Positions 1 through 8,217 of a stretch of 64,000 bases of DNA are shown here, piece by piece. Source of the DNA: Tateyamaria pelophila. Its GTDB lineage: Bacteria; Pseudomonadota; Alphaproteobacteria; Rhodobacterales; Rhodobacteraceae. The notes below the pieces were generated by a model. That model searched no databases. It saw only the letters and a list, made by a program, of their open reading frames with translations, and was not told where the DNA came from. The translations under genes were made by a program, and so were the position numbers. The stretch is taken from assembly GCF_019966495.1 (NCBI RefSeq), contig NZ_JAIMIA010000001.1, positions 1-64,000 on the forward strand, read 5' to 3'. Numbering within the stretch: the stretch's first letter is position 1; the number at the start of each line of letters is the position of its first letter.

Positions 1-53
1 GCCACATACGTGCAAATCCGTTCCCGAAGGTCCAAAGAATATGGTTTGCCCAT
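1..53 (-). CDS. IS630-family transposase, N-terminal fragment cut by window edge
   Basis: The minus strand reads ATG at 53-51 followed by MGKPYSLDLRERICTYV and then runs off the window. This N-terminus (xxYSxDLRERI) is the hallmark start of IS630-family orfA/transposase proteins, where it leads into a helix-turn-helix. A good ribosome binding site (GGGAGG) lies just upstream at about 59-64. Only 17 codons are visible, so I cannot tell whether the element is intact. TGAATC-type motifs at 74-80 and 96-101 and the opposite GATTCAG at 109-114 could belong to the element end, but the terminal repeat cannot be defined. The assignment rests on the N-terminal motif only. Confidence 0.6.
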   Translation of the reverse strand, partial: MGKPYSLDLRERICTYV

Positions 54-269
54 GATCCACCTCCCAACGGAAGTGAATCAGACAAAAAGCTTCCTGTGAA
101 TCCCTTTCGATTCAGATCAAACACAAAACGCTTTAGGGTTTGCACAGAAATTTGCCGTGTATCATGACCGACGGCACCAACCGAACCTTGTTGCACGCCC
201 AGCAATTGCACCCTTGGACAGAACCCGATACATCGCCCAAGACAGCCATGTTCTCATAAGGATCGCGAC

Positions 270-1556
270 ATGAACACTCCCTTGCGCCTCGGCATCGCAG
301 GATTGGGCACCGTCGGCATTGGCGTGGTCAAGATCGTGCGCCAGAATGCGGCTTTGCTTGCGTCCCGCACCGGGCGGGACATTACCATTTCAGCCATCAG
401 CGCGCGCAATCGGGACAAGGATCGTGGCGTTTCACTTAACTCTTATGCGTGGGAAGACGACCCTGTCGCACTGGCCAGGCGCGATGATGTAGACGTGTTT
501 CTTGAATTGATGGGCGGCACCGAAGGTCCCGCGAAGGACGCAACCGAAGCCGCGATCGACGCTGGCAAACATGTCGTGACAGCCAACAAAGCGATGCTGG
601 CCATCCACGGCCAGGCTTTGGCCGAAGCCGCTGAGGCCGCGCAGGTGTCACTGCGGTTCGAAGCGGCCGTCGCAGGTGGCATTCCCGTAGTGAAGGCGTT
701 GACCGAAGGCCTCGCAGGCAATGAAATCAAACGCATCGTCGGCGTGATGAACGGATCGTGCAACTATATCCTGACCCGGATGGAGAGCGCAGGCCTGACC
801 TATGCCGAAGTGTTCGCCGAAGCCGATGCGCTCGGGTATCTCGAGGCGGACCCGCAACTTGATGTGGGCGGCATCGATGCCGCGCACAAACTTGCAATCC
901 TGTCTGCGATTGCCTTTGGCACGCGCGTCAATTTCGACGGGATCGAGCTTGAAGGGATCGAGCGCGTCAGCATCGAAGATATCCGCCATGCAGCCGACAT
1001 GGGATACAAGATCAAGCTTCTGGGCGTGTCTCAAAAGACCGGACGCGGACTGGAGCAACGCATGATGCCCTGTCTTGTACCGGACACCTCTCCGTTGGCA
1101 CAGCTTCAGGGTGGCACCAACATGGTCGCCATCGAAGGCAGCGCCGTGGAACAGATCGTGCTGCGCGGCCCGGGTGCTGGCGAAGGGCCCACAGCCTCGG
1201 CTGTGATGGGCGACGTCTGTGACATTGCGCGCGGGTTACGCTTGCCCGTCTTTGGCCAACCGGCGACCAGCCTTGATCACAGCACGCCCGCCAAATCGGT
1301 TCTCCCTGCCCCATACTATTTGCGCATGTCGCTTGATGACAAACCCGGCGCATTGGCCAAAATAGCCACTGTTTTGGGCGATGCTGGCGTCAGCATCGAC
1401 CGGATGCGCCAATATGGGCACGCAGAAGGCTCCGCCCCCGTTTTGATTGTCACCCATACCTGCACCCGCACTGCCGTCGATCAGGCACTGGAGGCGATGC
1501 AAGGCACCGGCGTTCTCGCCTCCGAGCCCGTCGTGCTGCGCATCGAAGCCGTTTAA
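270..1556 (+). CDS. hom: homoserine dehydrogenase
   Basis: Converts aspartate semialdehyde to homoserine with NAD(P)H, the branch point to threonine and methionine. The 428-residue protein has the N-terminal Rossmann glycine motif (GLGTVGIGV, residues 11-19), the GGTEG segment, a catalytic domain with the LGYLEADPQLDVGG signature near residues 188-201, and a C-terminal ACT domain from about residue 348 (YYLRMSLDDKPGALAKIA), as in the long feedback-regulated enzymes. An AAGGAT ribosome binding site precedes the ATG. It is followed 42 bases later by glpX on the same strand. Cytoplasmic. The full length and motifs leave little doubt. Confidence 0.97.
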   Translation: MNTPLRLGIAGLGTVGIGVVKIVRQNAALLASRTGRDITISAISARNRDKDRGVSLNSYAWEDDPVALARRDDVDVFLELMGGTEGPAKDATEAAIDAGKHVVTANKAMLAIHGQALAEAAEAAQVSLRFEAAVAGGIPVVKALTEGLAGNEIKRIVGVMNGSCNYILTRMESAGLTYAEVFAEADALGYLEADPQLDVGGIDAAHKLAILSAIAFGTRVNFDGIELEGIERVSIEDIRHAADMGYKIKLLGVSQKTGRGLEQRMMPCLVPDTSPLAQLQGGTNMVAIEGSAVEQIVLRGPGAGEGPTASAVMGDVCDIARGLRLPVFGQPATSLDHSTPAKSVLPAPYYLRMSLDDKPGALAKIATVLGDAGVSIDRMRQYGHAEGSAPVLIVTHTCTRTAVDQALEAMQGTGVLASEPVVLRIEAV

Positions 1557-1598
1557 GTTATCTCATTCAAAGAACCCCACCTCAAAAGGACTATTTCC

Positions 1599-2567
1599 AT
1601 GACAGCCACAGCCCAGTTCCAAGACCGCCTCTTGTCCTTGGGCCTCGCCCGCGTTTCCGAAGCCGCGGCCCTGGCCTCGGCACGTCTGGTCGGCCACGGC
1701 GACGAAAAGGCCGCGGATCAGGCCGCCGTCAATGCCATGCGCGAACAGCTCAACCTGCTCGATATCGCAGGTGTCGTGGTCATCGGTGAAGGCGAACGCG
1801 ACGAAGCGCCGATGCTGTACATCGGTGAAGAAGTGGGCACAGGCAACGGCCCCGGCGTGGACATCGCGCTTGACCCGCTGGAAGGGACGACCCTGACCGC
1901 CAAGGACATGCCGAACGCGTTGACAGTGATCGCAATGGGGCCGCGAGGGTCGATGCTGCATGCGCCCGACGTCTACATGGACAAATTGGCGATTGGTCCC
2001 GGCTACGCGCCCGACACCGTCACGATGGACATGGACCCTGCCGAACGCGTACAGGCTCTGGCCAAGGCCAAGGGCTGCACCACATCCGACATTACAGTTT
2101 GCATTCTGGAACGCCCGCGCCACGAACAGGTCATCGCAGCGGTCCGCGGGACCGGCGCATCGATCCGCCTGATCACGGATGGCGACGTCGCCGGCGTCAT
2201 GCATTGTGCCGACGCCTCAACCGGCATCGACATGTACATGGGATCAGGTGGCGCGCCCGAAGGGGTTCTGGCGGCAGCCGCCCTCAAATGCATGGGCGGC
2301 CAGATTTACGGTCAGCTGCTGTTTCGCAATGATAACGAAAAGGGCCGAGCGGCCAAGGCCGGCATAACCGACCTCGACCGCATCTATAGCCGGGACGATA
2401 TGGTGACCCAGGACGTTATCTTTGCAGCCACGGGCGTGACATCCGGTTCGCTGTTGGCGGCCGTGCAGCGTGAGCCCGGCTGGTTGACCTGCGAGACATT
2501 GCTTATGCGGTCCAAGACGGGCTCTGTGCGCCGGATGAGCTATCGCACGCCGACCCACACCGTATGA
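1599..2567 (+). CDS. glpX: class II fructose-1,6-bisphosphatase (GlpX type)
   Basis: Hydrolyses fructose 1,6-bisphosphate to fructose 6-phosphate in gluconeogenesis; some members also act on sedoheptulose bisphosphate. The 322-residue protein has the GlpX metal-binding signatures GEGERDEAPML (residues 63-73) and DIALDPLEGTT (88-98), and the GGAPEGVLAAAALKCMGG segment. An AAAAGGA ribosome binding site lies ahead of the ATG. It sits between hom and recJ on the same strand, a gene order I associate with Rhodobacterales. The gene is followed by a perfect hairpin (2581-2599). Confidence 0.97.
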   Translation: MTATAQFQDRLLSLGLARVSEAAALASARLVGHGDEKAADQAAVNAMREQLNLLDIAGVVVIGEGERDEAPMLYIGEEVGTGNGPGVDIALDPLEGTTLTAKDMPNALTVIAMGPRGSMLHAPDVYMDKLAIGPGYAPDTVTMDMDPAERVQALAKAKGCTTSDITVCILERPRHEQVIAAVRGTGASIRLITDGDVAGVMHCADASTGIDMYMGSGGAPEGVLAAAALKCMGGQIYGQLLFRNDNEKGRAAKAGITDLDRIYSRDDMVTQDVIFAATGVTSGSLLAAVQREPGWLTCETLLMRSKTGSVRRMSYRTPTHTV

Positions 2568-2580
2568 TAGGTGTTGGCAG

Positions 2581-2599
2581 GGCGCACCATGGGTGCGCC
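2581..2599. repeat. family-A hairpin repeat after glpX
   Basis: Perfect 8-bp stem with a 3-base loop (GGCGCACC-ATG-GGTGCGCC) followed by TTACGGG. The same architecture and flank recur at 14175-14193, 14305-14323 and 38792-38810. It lies 13 bases after the glpX stop and may end or stabilise that transcript, though no T-run follows. Confidence 0.8.
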
Positions 2600-2656
2600 T
2601 TACGGGCCTGAACTCCGGCGACTGCGCGCGCTTTCGCGTTCGGAGCGTGACTTTTT

Positions 2657-2690
2657 GGCCTCCGGCGGGGATATTTATCGCCGGAAGAAA
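2657..2690 (+). repeat. family-B G-rich dispersed repeat, abutting recJ start
   Basis: GGCCTCCGGCGGGGATATTT followed by a GGAAGAA tail. It resembles the elements at 32306, 38818, 45224 and 53246. Its 3' end runs into the proposed recJ start, so the element may supply the purine-rich leader of recJ. Confidence 0.6.
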
Positions 2691-4441
2691 TGGGGACTGC
2701 CGTGGCATTTTTGGGAGTTGAGGCATCGCTGAACGGGCGTGCATGGGTCGGCCCGGATGCCGAAACGGCACGTCAGGCCGAAGCGATGGTGCAACAGACA
2801 CAGCTACCCGCCGCCGTCTGCCAGATTCTGGCCCGCGCGGGTATCCCAGCCGTCGGCGCCGAAGCTTACCTCTCCCCGACATTGCGCGACCTGATGCCAG
2901 ATCCTCGCAGCTTGAAAGATATGGAAAAAGCGGCCGGGCGCGTTTTGGCAGCGGTTTCTGCGCGCCAGCGGATCGCTGTTTTTGCAGATTATGATGTAGA
3001 CGGTGGCGCCTCTGCGGCGCTTCTTCTCACCTGGTTGCGTGATTTGGGATCGGCCGCCACGCTATATGTGCCCGACCGCATCGATGAAGGGTACGGACCC
3101 AATGACGCCGCCATGGCGCACTTGGCGGCCAGCCATGATCTGATCATCTGCGTGGATTGCGGCACGCTGTCTCATGACCCAATCGCAGCTGCTGTTGGAG
3201 CGGATGTCGTCGTTCTGGATCACCACCTTGGGGCCGAAGACCTGCCGCCCGCCTATGCCATCGTCAACCCCAACCGGCAGGACGAGGATGGCGCGTTGGC
3301 GCATCTGTGTGCCGCAGCGGTGGTGTTTTTGATGTTGGTCGAAGCGGGCCGTCAGTTGCGTGAAAGTGGCGCAGCGGGTCCTGATCTGATGAACATGCTT
3401 GATCTCGTGGGCCTCGCCACGGTGGCAGATGTGGCCCCCTTGATCGGGATCAATCGCGCGTTTGTTCGTCAGGGCTTGAAAATCATGGCCCGCCGAAACC
3501 GCGTCGGACTGGTGGCCCTGTCGGATCTGGCGGGCATGGATACAGCGCCCACGCCTTACCACCTTGGCTATCTGCTGGGGCCGCGAATCAATGCCGGCGG
3601 TCGGATTGGCCAGGCCGATCTCGGCGCTCGGCTTTTGGCGACACAGGATCCGAACGAAGCGGACGCCCTGGCGCAGCGTTTGAATGAGTTGAACGCCGAA
3701 CGCCGCGAAATCGAGGCTAAGGTTCGGGCCGAAGCCCTGGCGCAGTGCGAAGAACGCGGCAGTGATGGCCCATTGGCCTGGGCTGTCGGTCAAGGATGGC
3801 ATCCCGGCGTTGTCGGCATTGTCGCCGCCCGCCTGAAGGAGGCCACCCACCGCCCGGCGGTTGTGATCGGTGTCGAGGATGGGATTGGCAAGGGATCAGG
3901 CCGATCCGTATCGGGCATTGATCTGGGTGCACCGATTCAACGGCTTGCCGCCGAAGGTGTGTTGCTGAAGGGTGGCGGTCACAAAATGGCTGCTGGGCTG
4001 ACAGTGGCCGAGGACAAGATCGAATCCGCGATGGCCCGATTGGGCGAGTTGCTTGCCAAACAGGGGGCAGACGCGCTTGGCCCGTCCGATCTCCGGTTGG
4101 ATGGTTTGCTGATGCCGGATGCAGCGACAATCGATCTGGTCGAACAGATCGAGGCCGCAGGGCCGTTTGGCGCGGGTGCCCCCGCTCCGCGCTACGCATT
4201 TTCCGGCATGCGTATTCTGAATGCCCGACGGGTTGGCGAAACGCATCTTAAGATCACCTTTGGCGCGCCGGGTGGCACACGATTGGACGGGATCGCCTTT
4301 GGTGCTTTTGACGGGGCTATGGGGCCAAGATTGAGCGATCATGGCGGTGCCCCCTTTCATTTGGCTGGTCGTCTTGAAATCAACAGCTTCCGTGGCAAGC
4401 AATCCGTGCAGTTGCGTTTGGAAGACGCAGCGCCCGCGTGA
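2690..4441 (+). CDS. recJ: single-stranded-DNA-specific exonuclease RecJ
   Basis: A 5'-3' exonuclease on single-stranded DNA acting in recombination and mismatch repair. The 583-residue protein shows the DHH-family motifs: FADYDVDGGAS near residue 101, VDCG, the DHH motif in VVLDHHLGAED, and a C-terminal DHHA1/OB region with GGGHKMAAGL. Length matches the family. The start is ambiguous. ATG 2690 sits only two bases after GGAAG inside a repeat element; GTG at 2702 would give the more typical N-terminus AFLGVE with GGGG spaced six bases upstream, and may be the real start. Confidence 0.95.
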   Translation: MGTAVAFLGVEASLNGRAWVGPDAETARQAEAMVQQTQLPAAVCQILARAGIPAVGAEAYLSPTLRDLMPDPRSLKDMEKAAGRVLAAVSARQRIAVFADYDVDGGASAALLLTWLRDLGSAATLYVPDRIDEGYGPNDAAMAHLAASHDLIICVDCGTLSHDPIAAAVGADVVVLDHHLGAEDLPPAYAIVNPNRQDEDGALAHLCAAAVVFLMLVEAGRQLRESGAAGPDLMNMLDLVGLATVADVAPLIGINRAFVRQGLKIMARRNRVGLVALSDLAGMDTAPTPYHLGYLLGPRINAGGRIGQADLGARLLATQDPNEADALAQRLNELNAERREIEAKVRAEALAQCEERGSDGPLAWAVGQGWHPGVVGIVAARLKEATHRPAVVIGVEDGIGKGSGRSVSGIDLGAPIQRLAAEGVLLKGGGHKMAAGLTVAEDKIESAMARLGELLAKQGADALGPSDLRLDGLLMPDAATIDLVEQIEAAGPFGAGAPAPRYAFSGMRILNARRVGETHLKITFGAPGGTRLDGIAFGAFDGAMGPRLSDHGGAPFHLAGRLEINSFRGKQSVQLRLEDAAPA

Positions 4442-4541
4442 AACCCACAGCCATGGCTTGCGGCGTTTTTTCTGTGCCCCCATATGTCTTTTCTGCTTGC
4501 GCAGGATAGGTTGATTGCCTAAAGAACCGCACACACCAAGT

Positions 4542-4616
4542 GTCCCGTTCGTCTATCGGTTAGGACGCCAGGTTTTCAACCTGGAAAGAGGGGTTCGATT
4601 CCCCTACGGGATGCCA
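4542..4616 (+). tRNA. tRNA-Glu (anticodon TTC)
   Basis: A full cloverleaf can be folded by eye. The acceptor stem is GTCCCGT (4542-4548) with ACGGGAT (4606-4612). The anticodon stem is CCAGG/CCTGG around loop TTTTCAA with anticodon TTC at 4575-4577. The T arm is GGGG-TTCGATT-CCCC. The discriminator base is G and CCA is encoded at 4614-4616. No second copy of the 3' end is seen nearby, so there is no sign of an integrated element. Confidence 0.97.
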
Positions 4617-4796
4617 TTTGGCCTCCTACACTTTGAAATAAGAATTCTGCGCGTGGATTGCCTCGCGCGAATACTCATTTCATTTTGGCGTCATAGCCTT
4701 CTCATCGAATTTGGACAGGGACCGATCAGGTTTCAGCCGATCTGCTTTAGCCGGATTTCCGCCTTCGGGACTTACCGCTTGATGCGGAACTGATGT

Positions 4797-5834
4797 TCAA
4801 GCTCTTTTGGGCTCTGCGCGGCCTGTAGGCGGTGCCAAATTCTCTGAGGAGGCGCGCAAATCCGGGGTGTAAAATGTCTGTTGCGCCCGACCGCGATGCT
4901 TGGACGCATAAAGCGCCACGTCTGCATCATCCATCAGATCCGCAATCGACACACCCGCGCCAGGATCATAAATCGCGACCCCAATACTGGCCGATATGCG
5001 GCATTCCTGTCCTTGGAATGGCATTGGCCGCGACAGGCGGCTGATGATCCTCTCTCCGATACTGCGCAGCGCTGCGCGATCATGGGCGTTTGGCAATACG
5101 ATGACAAATTCGTCGCCGCCAACACGCGCAACAGTGTCATTTTCCCGCGTTTCTTCGACCATGACCCGGGCCACGGTTTGCAAGACATGATCGCCAGCTG
5201 CATGGCCCAAGGTGTCATTGACGGCTTTGAACCAATCCAGATCGACTTGCATCAGGCCAAACTGGGTGCCCCAGGCCGCATGCCGGTCAAGGATATGATC
5301 CATAGCACGACGATTTTTGAGGCCCGTCAGCGTATCGGTAAAGGCCTGCTCTTCAGCCGCAATCTTGGCGCCTTGCAGACGCAGGTTCAACGTACGCGAC
5401 GCCTCCATCGCGGCTGATTTCGCCTCAACCAGATAGAGCATCTCAATGGTCAGATCGGTGGCGGCGAAATCGGCACTGGTCAACGCATAATCTGACACCG
5501 CATCGACAACGGAAATGCCAAAGGACAGATTGATGATGCTGGTCCCATCGTCCGGTCCAGGGACCAATATTCCCTTCACTTCCGTCTTTGGGTCATTGCG
5601 CAATTGCAAGTGCAGTTTGGATCCCGCCAATGTCCGGAGCTTTTTCATGTCCGAAACCCCACGCGGACGTTTGAGGTCGAAGACTTCGAGAAAGCGACGT
5701 CCTTCTATCGGCGTATCCGGACGCAGTTTCCGCAAAGTCGGCCCGGCATGCAACACATGACCGGTGGACGAAACCACCACATGCATCGGGCAGAGGACGT
5801 CCAGCATCTGCAACAGATTATCATCGCCGTTCAT
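4797..5834 (-). CDS. diguanylate cyclase (GGDEF) with HNOBA-like N-terminal domain
   Basis: Predicted to make cyclic di-GMP from GTP. Residues about 1-110 form a PAS-like region resembling the H-NOX-associated (HNOBA) domain. Residues about 125-165 are a helix/coiled-coil linker. The GGDEF domain follows with TDTLTGLKNRR at about 166-176, VDLDWFK at 197-203 and an intact GGDEF at 239-243. The RxxD inhibitory site (REND, 230-233) is present, so product inhibition is expected. It overlaps the upstream H-NOX-like gene by four bases (ATGA), pointing to translational coupling and a sensor-output pair. No membrane segment is seen, so it is probably cytoplasmic. Confidence 0.92.
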   Translation of the reverse strand: MNGDDNLLQMLDVLCPMHVVVSSTGHVLHAGPTLRKLRPDTPIEGRRFLEVFDLKRPRGVSDMKKLRTLAGSKLHLQLRNDPKTEVKGILVPGPDDGTSIINLSFGISVVDAVSDYALTSADFAATDLTIEMLYLVEAKSAAMEASRTLNLRLQGAKIAAEEQAFTDTLTGLKNRRAMDHILDRHAAWGTQFGLMQVDLDWFKAVNDTLGHAAGDHVLQTVARVMVEETRENDTVARVGGDEFVIVLPNAHDRAALRSIGERIISRLSRPMPFQGQECRISASIGVAIYDPGAGVSIADLMDDADVALYASKHRGRAQQTFYTPDLRASSENLAPPTGRAEPKRA

Positions 5835-6418
5835 GTTGCCCGCGCCCCGAGATCAAACACCCGACCTTCCGCAAATTCGGTTTCGATCAGGGAAATCGAA
5901 ACAGTTTCGATTCCACCGCCGCTGCCTTGATGATCAAGCAAGGCCAGCACGCCGTAATCATCCGCCAGCGTCCGCAAAATGCCCATCATCACATGACCAT
6001 ACCCCTCGATCGGGCTTTCACAGACAAGGCTGAACCGACCCGGAGCGTGGTCGCGCAACTCAATGCGCGGCAAGTGCAGATCTGCCACCGCAAGCCGCGC
6101 CCGATCCGGCAGATCATCCAACGAATGCAGAAATTCAACAAATGTGACGCCGCCAAACCGCAGCAGGCGTCGCAACGCTTCCACATTGGGATGCGACACG
6201 AGGTAGGTCCCGATATCTTCCATGATGTCGTTGCGGGGGCGGCCCAATACGGTGCTCACTGCGTCCAGCACACGCGGCGTTACGGCATCGTCGTAGACGA
6301 GCATCGCTTCGAATTCGACAAAGTCGAGATCCGCAACGCGCGCCGCTTCGACCCATTTATCGGCCCCGTAACTGTCCGTGACAAAGCCCTGTATTGCTCG
6401 ATTTATCAGCCCATGCAT
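5831..6418 (-). CDS. H-NOX-like (HNOB) sensor protein lacking the heme-ligand histidine
   Basis: The start MHGLINRAIQGFV and the 195-residue length match stand-alone H-NOX proteins, which bind heme and sense NO or O2 and pair with cyclases or kinases. Aligning FLHSLDDLPDRA (residues 96-107) to the canonical FLxNLDALHxxL places proline 104 where the axial heme histidine should be. The YxSxR heme-propionate motif is CESPI (133-137), keeping only the serine. This protein may therefore not bind heme in the usual way; H98 or H115 could be alternative ligands. It precedes and overlaps the diguanylate cyclase gene by four bases. Family assignment is good; ligand is unknown. Confidence 0.85.
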   Translation of the reverse strand: MHGLINRAIQGFVTDSYGADKWVEAARVADLDFVEFEAMLVYDDAVTPRVLDAVSTVLGRPRNDIMEDIGTYLVSHPNVEALRRLLRFGGVTFVEFLHSLDDLPDRARLAVADLHLPRIELRDHAPGRFSLVCESPIEGYGHVMMGILRTLADDYGVLALLDHQGSGGGIETVSISLIETEFAEGRVFDLGARAT

Positions 6419-6524
6419 GACGTATCATTCCCAATTCCACGTCAACACTGTGCCCGTTGAGGCCTAAATAATCCCATAACAGATGCAATTTGAAAGATTT
6501 TGCCGCACACGCGTTTTGGCCCGT

Positions 6525-8087
6525 TCAGAAATCCGTCGGTGCGCCACCTTCGGATTTGCGGCGCGCCACGAAATCCGCCAATTCATCGCGAATCGCTTCA
6601 TCCATCGGCGGGGCTTCGAACGCGCCGATGATTTCCTTGAACAATCCGTGAGCGCGTTCCGGCGTCCAGACCGCTCCTGCCAATTCCCAGCCTTCGTAAT
6701 TCTTCCAATCGCTCAAAAACGGTTGATAGAATGCGGTGGTGTAGCGATCCTGCGTGTGCTGAATGCCAAAGAAATGCCCCTGATTGCCTACGGATTTGAT
6801 CGCGTCCAGCGCGATCTCATCCGGGCCGGTCGCCGTAATGGAAGGGTCCATATACCTTTGTATTTGCTGTAAAATCTCGCAATCCATGATGAACTTTTCG
6901 GGGGAGGCAATCAAGCCGCCCTCAAGCCAACCGGCCGCGTGATAGACCATATTCGTTCCCGATTGCACCGCGGCCCAGAGCGAATTGGACGTCTCCCACA
7001 TCGCCTGTCCGTCCGGTACGTTGGCCGCACAAACGCCCGACGATCGCAGAGGCAAGCCGTAGAATCGCGCCAACTGCCCCGTCATCTGGGTGGCGCGCAT
7101 GTATTCAGGCGTACCAAAGGCGGGTGCTCCGGTTTTCATGTCGACATTCGACGTGAACGTTCCAATCGCGCAGGGCGTGCCGGGCCGGACATATTGAAAG
7201 AGCGCAATGGCGCAGAGTGCCTCGGCGATCGATTGCGCAACCGCGCCGGCCATGGTCACCGGGGCCATTGCCCCCGCCAGTGTGAAGGGCGTGACGACGA
7301 CGGCCTGCCCCTTGCGCACCATCCGCAAACACCCGTCAATCATCGGATGGTCGTGTTTCAGCGGTGAGGTCGAGTTGATATTGGTGTACATCCGCGGCGT
7401 GGCTTCGAACTCTTCATCGGTGAGACCTCCGGCGATGCGCACCATCTCCATCACGTCTTCGACCCGCTCTTTCCCCAATGAATAGGCATGCATGACCTTG
7501 TCGGTCAGCGTCAGCTTGTCGTAAACGACGTCCAGATGGCGGACGGAAGCGTGAATGTCGACGGGCTCGACCGGGTAACCGCCCGCAAAGTGGATGCAGT
7601 TGAAGTACTGTGTCAGCTTCAGCAGGTCCGCGCACATCTTGCGGTTGCCTGGCACTTTGGTGCCGATCTGCATATCCCAGTAATTGGGCGGCGAAGACAC
7701 GTTGCCGAAATTCAGGTGCCGTCCCCCTATGGTGATCTTGCGATCAAGATTGCGTGGCGTCAGGGTGAATTCAGATGGGGCTTTGCCGATCATCTCCATC
7801 ACGAATGCGCGATCCATCCGCACGATGTCGCCGTCGATGGCGCAACCGGCCTCGCGTAATATCTCCAACGCTTCTTCGTTCAGGAACTGCACACCGATCT
7901 CTTCGAGGATGCGCATCGCGCCGTCATGAATGGCCTCGACACCTTCGGGGCGCAGCGGCTCTACCGGGGGATCGGTCATGATCGGCGGGTTCCATGGCAT
8001 CTGCTCGATCACGGCCCCGCCCCGACGGGCGGCGGCACCTGCGCGACCACCACCGCGGGATCTGCGTGCGATTGCCTGGTCTGCCAT
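6525..8087 (-). CDS. MttB-family (COG5598) methyltransferase, non-pyrrolysine
   Basis: Homologue of trimethylamine methyltransferase MttB, but read through without an in-frame amber codon, so it is of the non-pyrrolysine type. One characterised non-pyrrolysine member (MtgB) demethylates glycine betaine onto a corrinoid protein. The 520-residue protein begins with a Gly/Ala/Arg-rich stretch of about 25 residues, then the barrel domain (VEAIHDGAMRILEEIGVQFLNEEAL; conserved ANVPDGQAMWE; ATGPDEIALDAI near the C-terminus). No corrinoid protein or reactivase lies beside it. GGAG precedes the ATG, and a 6-5-6 inverted repeat lies at 8102-8118. The substrate cannot be told from sequence. Confidence 0.88.
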   Translation of the reverse strand: MADQAIARRSRGGGRAGAAARRGGAVIEQMPWNPPIMTDPPVEPLRPEGVEAIHDGAMRILEEIGVQFLNEEALEILREAGCAIDGDIVRMDRAFVMEMIGKAPSEFTLTPRNLDRKITIGGRHLNFGNVSSPPNYWDMQIGTKVPGNRKMCADLLKLTQYFNCIHFAGGYPVEPVDIHASVRHLDVVYDKLTLTDKVMHAYSLGKERVEDVMEMVRIAGGLTDEEFEATPRMYTNINSTSPLKHDHPMIDGCLRMVRKGQAVVVTPFTLAGAMAPVTMAGAVAQSIAEALCAIALFQYVRPGTPCAIGTFTSNVDMKTGAPAFGTPEYMRATQMTGQLARFYGLPLRSSGVCAANVPDGQAMWETSNSLWAAVQSGTNMVYHAAGWLEGGLIASPEKFIMDCEILQQIQRYMDPSITATGPDEIALDAIKSVGNQGHFFGIQHTQDRYTTAFYQPFLSDWKNYEGWELAGAVWTPERAHGLFKEIIGAFEAPPMDEAIRDELADFVARRKSEGGAPTDF

Positions 8088-8101
8088 GATCTGAGTCTCC
8101 G

Positions 8102-8118
8102 TTGGATTTCATATCCAA
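8102..8118. promoter_or_regulatory. inverted repeat upstream of the mttB-like gene (possible operator)
   Basis: TTGGAT-TTCAT-ATCCAA is a perfect 6-bp inverted repeat with a 5-base spacer, 15 bases upstream of the methyltransferase ATG. The size suits a dimeric regulator site, but no regulator gene is adjacent. This is inference from symmetry and position only. Confidence 0.35.
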
Positions 8119-8217
8119 GACACAGCAGCGCCCTCACATTGGCCTTTCCGTTTGCGACGATCTATGTCGTTTTTCAGGTCCAAATCGCCGGATCAGGTGT
8201 TTTGGGAAGCAAGCAGT

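Noticed and set aside
4542-4796. tRNA-Glu as an integration site for a mobile element
   Set aside because: No second copy of the tRNA 3' end and no integrase nearby; xerC is a housekeeping recombinase.
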